A stretch of DNA of 21,730 bases, taken from the NCBI GenBank assembly GCA_964354255.1, contig CAYGYX010000037.1:1-21730 (forward strand). The letters are read 5' to 3'. This document shows positions 13,097 to 20,335 of the stretch, one piece after another. A model generated the notes under the pieces. It made no database searches, was not told where the DNA came from, and saw only the letters and a program-made list of their open reading frames with translations. The stretch comes from VGBK01 sp964354255 (GTDB taxonomy: Bacteria > Actinomycetota > Acidimicrobiia > Spongiisociales > UBA11373). Each line of letters starts with the position of its first letter. The first letter of the stretch is position 1. A program made the translations under genes and the position numbers.

Positions 13097-15019
13097 GTGA
13101 GCCGCACCGTTCGTACAGTGCTGATCTACCTGATCGTCGTCGTGGTGGCGGTCATGGCGATCAACGCCTTCGTCAGTAGCGCCACCGCCCCCGAGGAGCT
13201 CACCCTGGACGACCTGCAATCCCGCATTGCCGGCGGCCAGGTGGACTCGATCACCATCAAGCAGGAATCCAACGTGGTCGAGGGGGAGCTGATGGAGGCC
13301 TCCGGCCAGGTGACCCGCTTCGAGACCGCTTACCCCGACGGCTACGAGGAGACCCTCACTCGCCTGCTCATCGAGTCCGGCGTCGAGGTGAAGGTCGACG
13401 CCGAGAACCCGGGGCTCATGCAGTGGTTCCTCGGCACGATCCTCCCCTACATCCTCATCTTCGGGGTCTTCATCTTCATCCTCATGCAGCTGCAGGGGGG
13501 CGGCAACCGGGTGATGGCCTTCGGCCGGTCGAAGGCCAAGCAGGTCACCCGCGATCAACCCAAGGTCACCTTCAAGGACGTCGCCGGCATCGACGAGGCG
13601 GTCGAGGAGCTGCAGGAGATCAAGGAGTTCCTCGCCCGGCCCCAGAAGTTCCGGGCCATGGGGGCCAAGATCCCCAAGGGCGTGCTGCTGTTTGGGCCTC
13701 CCGGCACCGGGAAGACCCTGCTCGCCCGGGCGCTGGCCGGGGAGGCGGGCGTCCCCTTCTTCTCCATCTCCGGCTCGGACTTCGTGGAGATGTTCGTGGG
13801 AGTGGGGGCGAGCCGGGTGCGCGATCTCTTCGAGCAGGCCAAGGCGCACGCTCCGGCCATTGTCTTCATCGATGAGCTCGACGCGGTGGGCCGCCACCGC
13901 GGCGCCGGCCTCGGCGGCGGCCACGACGAGCGGGAGCAGACCCTGAACCAGCTGCTGGTGGAGATGGACGGCTTCGACCCCAAGGCGGGGGTCATCCTCA
14001 TTGCCGCCACCAACCGCCCCGACATCCTCGACCCCGCCCTGCTGCGGCCCGGCCGCTTCGACCGCCAGATCTACGTGGCCCTGCCCGACATCAAGGGCCG
14101 CCTCGGCATCCTCGAGGTGCACGCCAAGGGCAAGCCCCTGGAGCGGCAGGCCGACCTCGGAGTGCTGGCTCGCTCCACGCCGGGGTTCAGCGGGGCCGAC
14201 CTGGCCAACACCATCAACGAGGCAGCCATCCTCGCCGCCCGGCGAGGCAAGGACGTCATCACTCAGGAGGAGCTCGAGGAGGCGGTCGACCGGGTCTTGG
14301 CGGGCCCGGAGCGGCGCAGCCGGGTGATGACCGAAGAGGACAAGCGGCTCACGGCCGTGCACGAGGGAGGGCACGCCCTGGTGGGCCACGCGATGCCCCT
14401 GGCCGACCCGGTGCACAAGGTGACGATCATCCCGCGCGGCCGGGCCGGCGGTTACACCCGCTCGCTGCCGCTGACCGACAAGACCTACCAGCGGCGGAGC
14501 GAACTGGTCGACCACCTGGCCGTGGGCCTGGCCGGCCGCACCGCCGAGGAGATCGTGTTCGGCGACCCATCGACCGGGGCCCACAACGACATCGAGCAGG
14601 TCACCGGCCTGGCGCGGCGCATGGTCATGGAGTACGGGATGAGCGACCGCCTGGGGCCCATGAAGTACGGCGAGCCTGAGGGCGAGGTGTTCCTGGGCCG
14701 CGACTACATCCGGCACCAGGACTACTCCGACGAGGTGGCCTCCATGATCGACGACGAGGTCCGCAAGCTCGTCACCCGGGCGCACGACGAAGCCCGGGTC
14801 ATCCTCACCACCCACCGGGCCGCCCTGGACCGGATCACCGCGGTGCTCATGGAGCGGGAGACCCTGGACGCCGACGAGATCAAGGGGACCTTCTTCGACG
14901 TCCCCAAGTGGGAGCACGCCGCCAACGGCTCGATGCGCATCCAGCCGCCCAACGGCCAGGCGGGCGGCAACGCGGTGGCGCTGCCCACCACCGCCGGCGA
15001 GAACCCGTCCGCCCCCTGA
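13097..15019 (+). CDS. ftsH: ATP-dependent zinc metalloprotease FtsH
   Basis: This 640-residue inner-membrane AAA+ protease degrades misfolded membrane and regulatory proteins. It starts at GTG 13097 behind GAGGAG (13087-13092). There are two transmembrane helices (about 7-24 and 115-133) around a small extracytoplasmic domain. The AAA+ module has Walker A 'GPPGTGKT' (200-207), Walker B 'IVFIDELDAVG', the second region of homology 'ATNRPDILDPALLRPGRFDRQ', and pore residues within 'FVEMFVGVGASRVRD'. The protease zinc site is His422-Glu-Gly-Gly-His426 with Asp498 ('GAHNDIEQ'). The usual motif reads HEAGH, so one Ala is Gly here, but the ligands are kept. Its end is 1 base from the folP start. 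Confidence 0.96.
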   Translation: MSRTVRTVLIYLIVVVVAVMAINAFVSSATAPEELTLDDLQSRIAGGQVDSITIKQESNVVEGELMEASGQVTRFETAYPDGYEETLTRLLIESGVEVKVDAENPGLMQWFLGTILPYILIFGVFIFILMQLQGGGNRVMAFGRSKAKQVTRDQPKVTFKDVAGIDEAVEELQEIKEFLARPQKFRAMGAKIPKGVLLFGPPGTGKTLLARALAGEAGVPFFSISGSDFVEMFVGVGASRVRDLFEQAKAHAPAIVFIDELDAVGRHRGAGLGGGHDEREQTLNQLLVEMDGFDPKAGVILIAATNRPDILDPALLRPGRFDRQIYVALPDIKGRLGILEVHAKGKPLERQADLGVLARSTPGFSGADLANTINEAAILAARRGKDVITQEELEEAVDRVLAGPERRSRVMTEEDKRLTAVHEGGHALVGHAMPLADPVHKVTIIPRGRAGGYTRSLPLTDKTYQRRSELVDHLAVGLAGRTAEEIVFGDPSTGAHNDIEQVTGLARRMVMEYGMSDRLGPMKYGEPEGEVFLGRDYIRHQDYSDEVASMIDDEVRKLVTRAHDEARVILTTHRAALDRITAVLMERETLDADEIKGTFFDVPKWEHAANGSMRIQPPNGQAGGNAVALPTTAGENPSAP

Positions 15020-15020
15020 G

Positions 15021-15899
15021 GTGCCTTCCGCCCCGTTCCTCCCCTTCCGCCCGGCGAGGTGGCGAGTGCACGGCAGGTTGCTCGACACCAGCGCGCATAC
15101 CCTGGTGATGGGGGCGCTCAACGTCACCCCGGACTCCTTCAGCGATGGGGGCCGACATGCCGACGCCGAATCGGCGGTGCGCCGAGGCTTGGAGATGCTG
15201 GCCGAGGGGGCCGACCTGGTCGACGTCGGGGGGGAGTCCACCCGCCCGGGGGCCGCGCCGGTAGAGGCCGCCGAGGAGCTGCGCCGGGTGATCCCGGTGG
15301 TGCGGGGCCTGGCCGCCGCCGGGGCGTTGGTCTCCATCGACACCTCCAAAGCCGAGGTAGCCGCGGCCGCGCTGGAGGCCGGGGCGGCGGCGGTCAACGA
15401 CGTCACCGCCCTCGGGGACCCCGGCATGGCCGGGGTGGTGGCCTCGGCCGGGGCGGGGCTGGTGCTGCTGCACATGCAAGGGACGCCGCGCACCATGCAG
15501 GCGGACCCTCACTATGGGGACGTCGTCGCCGAGGTTGCCCGGTTCCTGGCGGGCAGGGCGGCGGGGGCCCAGGCCGCCGGCATCGACCCGTCCTGCATCT
15601 GCCTGGACCCGGGGATCGGCTTCGGCAAGGGCCTCGAACACAACCTGGCGCTGCTGCGAGGGATCCCCGACCTGGTGGCCATCGGGCACCCGGTGCTGGT
15701 CGGGGCGTCCCGCAAGCGCTTCCTGGCGGGCATCCTGGGCCCCATCCCGCCCGGAGAGCGAGATGCCGCCTCCTCGGCCGCTCACGTCCTCGCCATCGCG
15801 GGCGGGGCGGCCGTCATCCGAGTGCACAACGTGGTCGTGGGACTACAGACAGCGCGCGTGGCCGACGCTATCGTGAGGGCGGTCGCAGCGAGAGGGTGA
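15021..15899 (+). CDS. folP: Dihydropteroate synthase
   Basis: The protein has 292 residues from GTG 15021, one base after the ftsH stop. It joins 4-aminobenzoate to dihydropterin pyrophosphate in folate synthesis and is the sulfonamide target. The TIM-barrel signatures are all present: 'MGALNVTPDSFSDGG' (30-44), 'VDVGGESTRPGA', 'SIDTSKAEVA', 'VNDVTALGD', 'LDPGIGFGK' and 'VGASRKRFL'. In the related mycobacterial block folE lies between ftsH and folP; it is absent here. Confidence 0.96.
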   Translation: MPSAPFLPFRPARWRVHGRLLDTSAHTLVMGALNVTPDSFSDGGRHADAESAVRRGLEMLAEGADLVDVGGESTRPGAAPVEAAEELRRVIPVVRGLAAAGALVSIDTSKAEVAAAALEAGAAAVNDVTALGDPGMAGVVASAGAGLVLLHMQGTPRTMQADPHYGDVVAEVARFLAGRAAGAQAAGIDPSCICLDPGIGFGKGLEHNLALLRGIPDLVAIGHPVLVGASRKRFLAGILGPIPPGERDAASSAAHVLAIAGGAAVIRVHNVVVGLQTARVADAIVRAVAARG

Positions 15900-15901
15900 G
15901 C

Positions 15902-16375
15902 ATGACCGGCCTCGAGCCCAGGGGGTTCACCTGGGTGATCTCCGGCCGCCTGGCGGTGGCCGAGCGCGTCGGCGGCCACGGCTTCCAGCACCGGCGGGTG
16001 CGCCGCGAGGAGGAGATCGCCTGGCTGCGATCCACCGGCTTCACGGCCGTGCTCTCCCTGCTCCCCGGCAACCAGAACCTGGCCGCCTACCGGGCGGCGG
16101 GCCTGGTCGCAGTCCACGAGCCGCTCCTCGACCTGGAGGCGGTGTCGGCGGAGCGGGTGTTCGCCACGCTGCGTGGCTTGCTCCGGGAGCAGGCCACGGT
16201 GCTCCTCCACCGCGACACCATCGACGATGGGGTAGCCGGCATCCTCGCCGGCTACCTGGTGTACGCCGGCCTGGTCGCCGAGCCGATCGTCGCCACCGAC
16301 ACCATCCAGCGGATCCTGCGCCGCCCGCTGGGGCCCGAGGCGCGGGCGGTCATCCCCCAGACCGCCGGCGCCTGA
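15902..16375 (+). CDS. Dual-specificity-phosphatase-like protein without catalytic cysteine, in the folB position
   Basis: The 157-residue protein starts at ATG 15902, two bases after the folP stop and with three bases to folK, so it belongs to this operon. It is not a recognisable dihydroneopterin aldolase (FolB). The layout resembles a small dual-specificity phosphatase: 'FTWVISGRLAVAERVG' (like the opening strand of those proteins), 'EEIAWLRSTGFTAVLSLL' (helix-strand), 'AYRAAGLVAVHEPLLDLE', then 'ATVLLHRDTIDDGVAGILAGYLVYAGL'. In an active phosphatase the segment after the strand reads HCxxGxxR. Here it is His103-Arg104-Asp-Thr-Ile-Asp-Asp-Gly110, so the nucleophilic Cys and the phosphate-binding Arg are both missing. 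It is either a pseudo-enzyme with a binding or regulatory role or a new family. The phosphatase comparison comes from pattern reading only. Confidence 0.8.
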   Translation: MTGLEPRGFTWVISGRLAVAERVGGHGFQHRRVRREEEIAWLRSTGFTAVLSLLPGNQNLAAYRAAGLVAVHEPLLDLEAVSAERVFATLRGLLREQATVLLHRDTIDDGVAGILAGYLVYAGLVAEPIVATDTIQRILRRPLGPEARAVIPQTAGA

Positions 16376-16378
16376 GCC

Positions 16379-16873
16379 GTGGCCCGGGCCGCTCTCGGGC
16401 TGGGCTCCAACCTCGGCAACCGGCAGGCTCGGCTGGCCGCCGCCGTGCGCCGGCTCGCTGAGGGGGGCCCCATTGCGGCCGTGTCCTCCCTGTACGAGAC
16501 GGCCCCCATCGGGGGTCCGGCCCAGGGGCCCTTCCTGAACGCGGCGGTGGTGATCGAGACGGCCCTGCCTCCCCGCCGGCTGCTCGAGGTCTGCCAGGCC
16601 GTCGAGCGGGAGGCGGGGCGTCGCCGACTGGTGCGCTGGGGTCCGCGCTCTCTCGACGTGGACCTTCTCTTGTACGAAGGGGAGGTGGTGGACGAGCCGG
16701 GGCTGCGGGTGCCGCATCCCCGGCTGGCCGCCCGCCGCTTCGCCCTCGAGCCGCTGGTCGAGGCCTGGCCGGAGGCGGCCCTGCCCGACGGCACCGCGGT
16801 GGCGTCCCTCCTGGCCGGGCTGGCCGATCAGGACGCGCGGGTGGTGGCCGGGCCCGGGTGGTGGGAGTCGTAG
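16379..16873 (+). CDS. folK: 2-amino-4-hydroxy-6-hydroxymethyldihydropteridine pyrophosphokinase
   Basis: The protein has 164 residues from GTG 16379. It transfers pyrophosphate from ATP to 6-hydroxymethyl-dihydropterin, making the substrate of FolP. The family signature is complete: 'LGLGSNLGNRQARL' at the N-terminus, 'SLYETAPIGG', 'FLNAAVVIET' and Arg86-Trp-Gly-Pro-Arg-Ser-Leu-Asp93-Val-Asp95 with the two magnesium-binding aspartates. 'VPHPRLAARRFALEPL' closes the domain. It lies in one operon with folP, separated only by the unknown small gene. Confidence 0.95.
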   Translation: MARAALGLGSNLGNRQARLAAAVRRLAEGGPIAAVSSLYETAPIGGPAQGPFLNAAVVIETALPPRRLLEVCQAVEREAGRRRLVRWGPRSLDVDLLLYEGEVVDEPGLRVPHPRLAARRFALEPLVEAWPEAALPDGTAVASLLAGLADQDARVVAGPGWWES

Positions 16874-16893
16874 CCAGGCGGGTTGGTCGCGAG

Positions 16894-16911
16894 CGGGGTC
16901 GGCCCACCCCG
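16894..16911 (+). terminator. Hairpin downstream of folK, weak terminator candidate
   Basis: CGGGGT (16894-16899) pairs perfectly with ACCCCG (16906-16911) around a 6-nt loop, starting 20 bases after the folK stop. It is GC-rich but without a U-tract, so termination is only a possibility. Confidence 0.25.
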
Positions 16912-16975
16912 TCCGTCCCGCGATGCCGCAATGGTCTCCCGCCCACTTCCGGCCGGGCGAGCAGGGTGGTAGGCG

Positions 16976-17764
16976 ATGTGCTTCTGGATGAGCACCCCTC
17001 TCCTGGCGGTGCTCCTGGTGGTCATCGTCGGGGGGACGGCGGCCGTCGGCTTGCTCGTCGGCCGGAGGATCCGTTCGCGCGCAGAGACGAACCGGGAGCC
17101 GGTCGGGGTGGCACAGGGCGCCTTGCTGGGCCTGGTCGGCCTGCTGCTGGCCTTCGGCCTCACCATGGCGGTCGGCCGCTATGAGACCCGGCGCGGCCTG
17201 GTGGTGGAGGAGGCCAATGCCATCGGGACCACCCACCTGCGCGCCCAGCTCCTCGCCGAGCCGGCCCGCTCCACCTCGCTGACCCTGCTCGAGCAGTACG
17301 CCGACGCCGCGCTCGAGCTGGCCCGCCAGGTGCCGGACGACGAGCAGTTCCGTGCCGCGGACCAGCAGATGGCGGCTCTCCAGCGGGACCTGTGGGCCGC
17401 CGCCGGGGATGCGCTGCAGGCCGACCCGGTGGGCACCGCGCCCCGGCTCTACGTCGAGACCCTGAACGACATGATCGACCGGCACTCCGACCGGGACGCC
17501 TCCCTGCGCAACCGGGTGCCGACCTCGGTGATGGTCCTCGAGGTGGTGGGGAGCGCGGCCGCGCTCGGGGTGCTGGCGCTCTACCTCGCCCTCCTGGGGC
17601 GGGGGGTCGCCACCTCGCTGCTGGCGGCGGTGGTGGTGATCCTGATCCTCTTCGTTTCCTTCGACCTCGACCGTCCGGCGCGGGGGCTCATCACCGTCCC
17701 CGACACGCCGCTGGTGGAGGTGCGCGGGTCCATGGATCTGCCGCCGGCCTTCCCGGGACCCTGA
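16976..17764 (+). CDS. DUF4239 (bestrophin-like) membrane protein
   Basis: This 262-residue membrane protein starts at ATG 16976, where a weak GGTAGG-like site exists; ATG 16988 is in frame but has none. It has two N-terminal transmembrane segments (about 8-27 and 46-66), a soluble helical middle ('ETRRGLVVEEANAIGTTHLRA', 'LELARQVPDDEQ') and two C-terminal segments (about 185-205 and 210-230), with a short tail. The order of helices and 'VEEANAIGTTHLRAQLL' match DUF4239 proteins, which are related in shape to bestrophin channels but have no settled function. In mycobacteria this position, between folK and the DUF2520 gene, holds two other small membrane proteins (Rv3605c, Rv3604c), so membrane character is kept while the family differs. 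Confidence 0.85.
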   Translation: MCFWMSTPLLAVLLVVIVGGTAAVGLLVGRRIRSRAETNREPVGVAQGALLGLVGLLLAFGLTMAVGRYETRRGLVVEEANAIGTTHLRAQLLAEPARSTSLTLLEQYADAALELARQVPDDEQFRAADQQMAALQRDLWAAAGDALQADPVGTAPRLYVETLNDMIDRHSDRDASLRNRVPTSVMVLEVVGSAAALGVLALYLALLGRGVATSLLAAVVVILILFVSFDLDRPARGLITVPDTPLVEVRGSMDLPPAFPGP

Positions 17765-17785
17765 CGCAGCCGCCCTTCGGCCGGG

Positions 17786-17824
17786 TCACGAGTCGCGGCC
17801 TCCTGCCTGCCCCTACACTCGTGA
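17786..17824. promoter_or_regulatory. Possible operator: 8-bp inverted repeat over the DUF2520-panC promoter
   Basis: TCACGAGT (17786-17793) and ACTCGTGA (17817-17824) are perfect inverted copies, starting 31 bases apart, about three turns of the helix. The second arm overlaps the candidate -10 box. The layout would suit a dimeric repressor or a DNA loop controlling the pantothenate/CoA genes. No known regulator matches by eye. Confidence 0.4.
17814..17819 (+). promoter_or_regulatory. Possible -10 element (TACACT) for the DUF2520-panC-coaX-lysS operon
   Basis: TACACT lies 40 bases before the ATG at 17859, within the 94-bp gap after the DUF4239 gene, and fits the recurring TAnnCT form. No clear -35 box. 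Confidence 0.35.
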
Positions 17825-17858
17825 TGTCCCGGTACCCGTTGGGGACTGGAGGCGGCGC

Positions 17859-18677
17859 ATGGACGTCATCCTGGTAGGGCCCGGCCGGGCCGGGCTGGCG
17901 TTGTGCCTGGCGATGGTGGACGCCGGCCATCGGGTGGTGGGGGTGCTCGCCCGGGACTTCGAGGGGTTGGAGGCCGCCTCGGCCACCTTGCCCGGCGGGC
18001 GCTGGCTGGCCTGGCACGAGACGCTGCCCGCCGCCGACCTGCTGCTCGTCGCCGTGAGCGACGGCGCCATATCCGAGGTGGCCGAGCGACTCGCACCGCA
18101 CGCTGCCGCCGTGCGGGGGGCAGTGCACCTGTCCGGCCTCACCTCGGTGAGCGCGCTCGTACCACTGGCCGCCCACTGCCCGGTGGGCTCGTTCCACCCG
18201 CTGCAGACCCTCCCCAACCCGCGCGACGGCCGGGAGCGCCTGCGGGGGGCCTGGGTGGCCGTCACCAGCGAGGACGACGGGCTGTTCCGCCGCCTGGTGG
18301 AACTGGCCCAGTCCATCGGCTGCCACCCCTTCGCCCTGGCCGACGAGCGCAAGGCCCTCTACCACGCCGCCGCCTCGGCGGCGTCCAACTACCCGGTGGC
18401 GGCCCTGGCCATGGCCCGCCGCCTCTTCGAGGCGGCCGGGGTCGGTTTCGGGGTGGCCGAGCCGCTGGTGCGGGCGGCGATCGACAACGCCCTCCGCCTG
18501 GGCCCGGAGGACGCGCTCACCGGCCCGGTGGTGCGTGGGGAGGCGGGGACGGTGCGGGCCCAGGTCGAGGCGGTGGCCGCCGGGGTGCCGGAGCTGGCCG
18601 CCGACTTCGTCGCCCTCGCCCGGGCCACCGCCCATCTCGCCGGTACCGCGTCGGACATTGAGGCCGCCCTTCCGTGA
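17859..18677 (+). CDS. Rossmann-fold DUF2520 dehydrogenase-like protein (Rv3603c-like)
   Basis: The 272-residue protein starts at ATG 17859 with GGAGG (17848-17852) 6 bases upstream. The N-terminal Rossmann domain opens with 'VILVGPGRAGLALCLAM' and continues with 'ADLLLVAVSDGAISEVAERL' and 'VHLSGLTSV', as in NAD(P)-binding 6-phosphogluconate/ketopantoate reductase-like folds. The C-terminal DUF2520 helical domain has 'GSFHPLQTL', 'KALYHAAASAASNYPVAAL' and 'EDALTGPVVRGEAGTV'. It overlaps panC by 4 bases, an arrangement conserved in actinobacteria. A role in ketopantoate reduction or another step near pantothenate synthesis is plausible but unproven. Confidence 0.87.
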   Translation: MDVILVGPGRAGLALCLAMVDAGHRVVGVLARDFEGLEAASATLPGGRWLAWHETLPAADLLLVAVSDGAISEVAERLAPHAAAVRGAVHLSGLTSVSALVPLAAHCPVGSFHPLQTLPNPRDGRERLRGAWVAVTSEDDGLFRRLVELAQSIGCHPFALADERKALYHAAASAASNYPVAALAMARRLFEAAGVGFGVAEPLVRAAIDNALRLGPEDALTGPVVRGEAGTVRAQVEAVAAGVPELAADFVALARATAHLAGTASDIEAALP

Positions 18678-19564
18678 GGGTCACCGCCACTTTCGCCGAG
18701 ACCCGGGCGGCCGCCCGCGGGGTCACCGCCCTGGTGCCCACCATGGGCTTCCTGCACGAGGGCCACCTCTCGCTGGTCGAGGCGGCTCGCGAGCGGGCCG
18801 ACACGGTGGTGGTCAGCCTGTTCGTCAACCCGCTGCAGTTCAACGATGACTCCGACCTGGAGTGCTACCCCCGCGACGAGGCGCGCGACGCTGCCCTGGC
18901 CGAGGCGGCAGGCGGGGACCTGCTCTTCGCCCCGCCCCTTGTCGAGATGTACCCGGTGCCGCCGGTCACCCGGGTGTCGCTGCCGGCGCTGAGCGCCGAA
19001 CTGGAAGGGCCCTATCGCCCCGGCCACCTCGACGGGGTGGCCGTGGTGGTGGCCAAGCTGTACGCCGGCCTCACCCCCCAGATCGCCTTCTTCGGGCGCA
19101 AGGACGCCCAGCAGCTGGCCCTGGTCACCCGTCTGGCCGCCGACCTCTCCTTTCCCGTCGAGGTGGTCGGCTGTCCCACGGTGCGCGAGCACGACGGCCT
19201 CGCCCTTTCCAGCCGCAACGTCTTCTTGCCGGCGGCCGACCGGGGGGCCGCCCTCTCCATCTCCCGGGGGCTCATGGCCGCCGCCGATGCCGCCGGGGCG
19301 GGGGAGCGCTCCGGGGCGGTCCTCGAGGGCATCGTGGCCGGTGAGTTGGAGGCGGCGGGCCTGGCGCGCCCCGACTACGTGGCGCTGGCCGATGCCGCCG
19401 CCGTCACCCGGATACCCGTCCTCGACCGGCCCGCCTTCCTGGCGGTGGCGGTGCGGGTGGGCCCGGTTCGCCTGATCGACAACGTGCGCCTCGAGCCCGA
19501 CGGGACGGCCGACCGGGGTAGGTGGCTCGAGAGGCCTTCCATCCTCTACACCGGAGGGGCGTGA
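18674..19564 (+). CDS. panC: Pantothenate synthetase (pantoate--beta-alanine ligase)
   Basis: The protein has 296 residues from GTG 18674 (GTGA overlap). It joins pantoate and beta-alanine with ATP. Expected motifs are present: 'VPTMGFLHEGHLSLV' with the HxGH nucleotide-binding signature (His28-Glu-Gly-His31), 'VVVSLFVNPLQFN', 'GRKDAQQLALV' (a KDxQQ variant of GKKDxQQ), and 'VREHDGLALSSRN' in place of the usual REPDGLAMSSRN. The last base of its stop codon is the first base of the coaX ATG. panD, which in mycobacteria follows panC and supplies beta-alanine, is not here. Confidence 0.95.
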   Translation: MRVTATFAETRAAARGVTALVPTMGFLHEGHLSLVEAARERADTVVVSLFVNPLQFNDDSDLECYPRDEARDAALAEAAGGDLLFAPPLVEMYPVPPVTRVSLPALSAELEGPYRPGHLDGVAVVVAKLYAGLTPQIAFFGRKDAQQLALVTRLAADLSFPVEVVGCPTVREHDGLALSSRNVFLPAADRGAALSISRGLMAAADAAGAGERSGAVLEGIVAGELEAAGLARPDYVALADAAAVTRIPVLDRPAFLAVAVRVGPVRLIDNVRLEPDGTADRGRWLERPSILYTGGA

Positions 19565-20334
19565 TGCTGATCGCCATCGACGTGGGCAACTCCCAGACGG
19601 TCATGGGCCTCTTCGAAGGGGCCGACCTGCTCGATCAGTGGCGCCTCTCGACGGTGCACGACCGCACCGCCGACGAGTACCGCCTTTACTTCGAGGGGTT
19701 GCTCCGGCAGGATCGCTGGCGGGTGGAGGACTGCCAAGGCGTCGCCCTGTCGAGCGTGGTGCCTGAGGTGAAGGAGGCCATGGTCGAGTTGGCCGGCCAG
19801 ATGGTGCAGGGCCCGTTGGTGGTGGTCGGCCCGGGGGTGCGCACCGGCCTGGCCATCAACATCGACAACCCGCGGGAGGTGGGCGCCGACCGGGTGGTCA
19901 ACGCGGTGGCCGCCCTGCACAAGTACGGGGCGCCGGCCATCAGCATCGACTTCGGCACCTCCACCAACTTCGACGTGGTGGACCAGGATGGGGCCTACAT
20001 CGGCGGGGCGATCGCCCCCGGCTTGCGGGTCTCCGAGCAGGCCCTCATCAGCGCCACCGCCGCCCTGCGGCGGGTGGAGACTCGGGTGCCCCGGGCCGCC
20101 ATCGGCAAGAACACGGTGGAAGCAATGCAGAGTGGCCTCCTCTTCGGCCACGCCGGCATGGTGGACGGCATCGTCGAGCGGCTCGTGGCCGAAGTGGGGG
20201 GGGAGCCGGCGGTGGTGGCGACCGGGGGACTGGCGCCTACCATCGTCCCCCTGTGCCGCACGGTGAGCATCGTCGACGTCCGTCTCACCCTCGACGGCCT
20301 GCGGCTGATCTACGAGATGAACACGGGGGAATGA
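19564..20334 (+). CDS. coaX: Type III pantothenate kinase
   Basis: The protein has 256 residues from ATG 19564, chosen for the GGAGG site 6 bases upstream (the in-frame GTG at 19561 is an alternative). It phosphorylates pantothenate, the first step to coenzyme A. Type III features are clear: the phosphate-binding start 'LIAIDVGNSQTVMGLF' (Asp6), 'VGPGVRTGLAINIDNPREVGADR', 'HKYGAPAISIDFGTSTNFDVVD' (Asp129) and 'GGAIAPGLRVSEQAL'. It follows panC directly, as in other actinobacteria, so the operon makes pantothenate and then commits it to CoA. Confidence 0.95.
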   Translation: MLIAIDVGNSQTVMGLFEGADLLDQWRLSTVHDRTADEYRLYFEGLLRQDRWRVEDCQGVALSSVVPEVKEAMVELAGQMVQGPLVVVGPGVRTGLAINIDNPREVGADRVVNAVAALHKYGAPAISIDFGTSTNFDVVDQDGAYIGGAIAPGLRVSEQALISATAALRRVETRVPRAAIGKNTVEAMQSGLLFGHAGMVDGIVERLVAEVGGEPAVVATGGLAPTIVPLCRTVSIVDVRLTLDGLRLIYEMNTGE

Positions 20335-20335
20335 G

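Noticed and set aside
14360..14374. Inactive FtsH because HEAGH reads HEGGH
   Set aside because: Both zinc-binding histidines, the catalytic Glu and the Asp ligand are kept; Gly for Ala at this position should not remove activity.
12935..15496. 853-residue minus-strand open frame opposite ftsH
   Set aside because: The opposite strand encodes unmistakable FtsH and FolP. Long antisense frames are expected in DNA this rich in GC, and the translation shows no domain.
15782..17485. 567-residue minus-strand open frame
   Set aside because: It is antisense to folK and the DUF4239 gene and covers several real gene boundaries; it has no recognisable motif.
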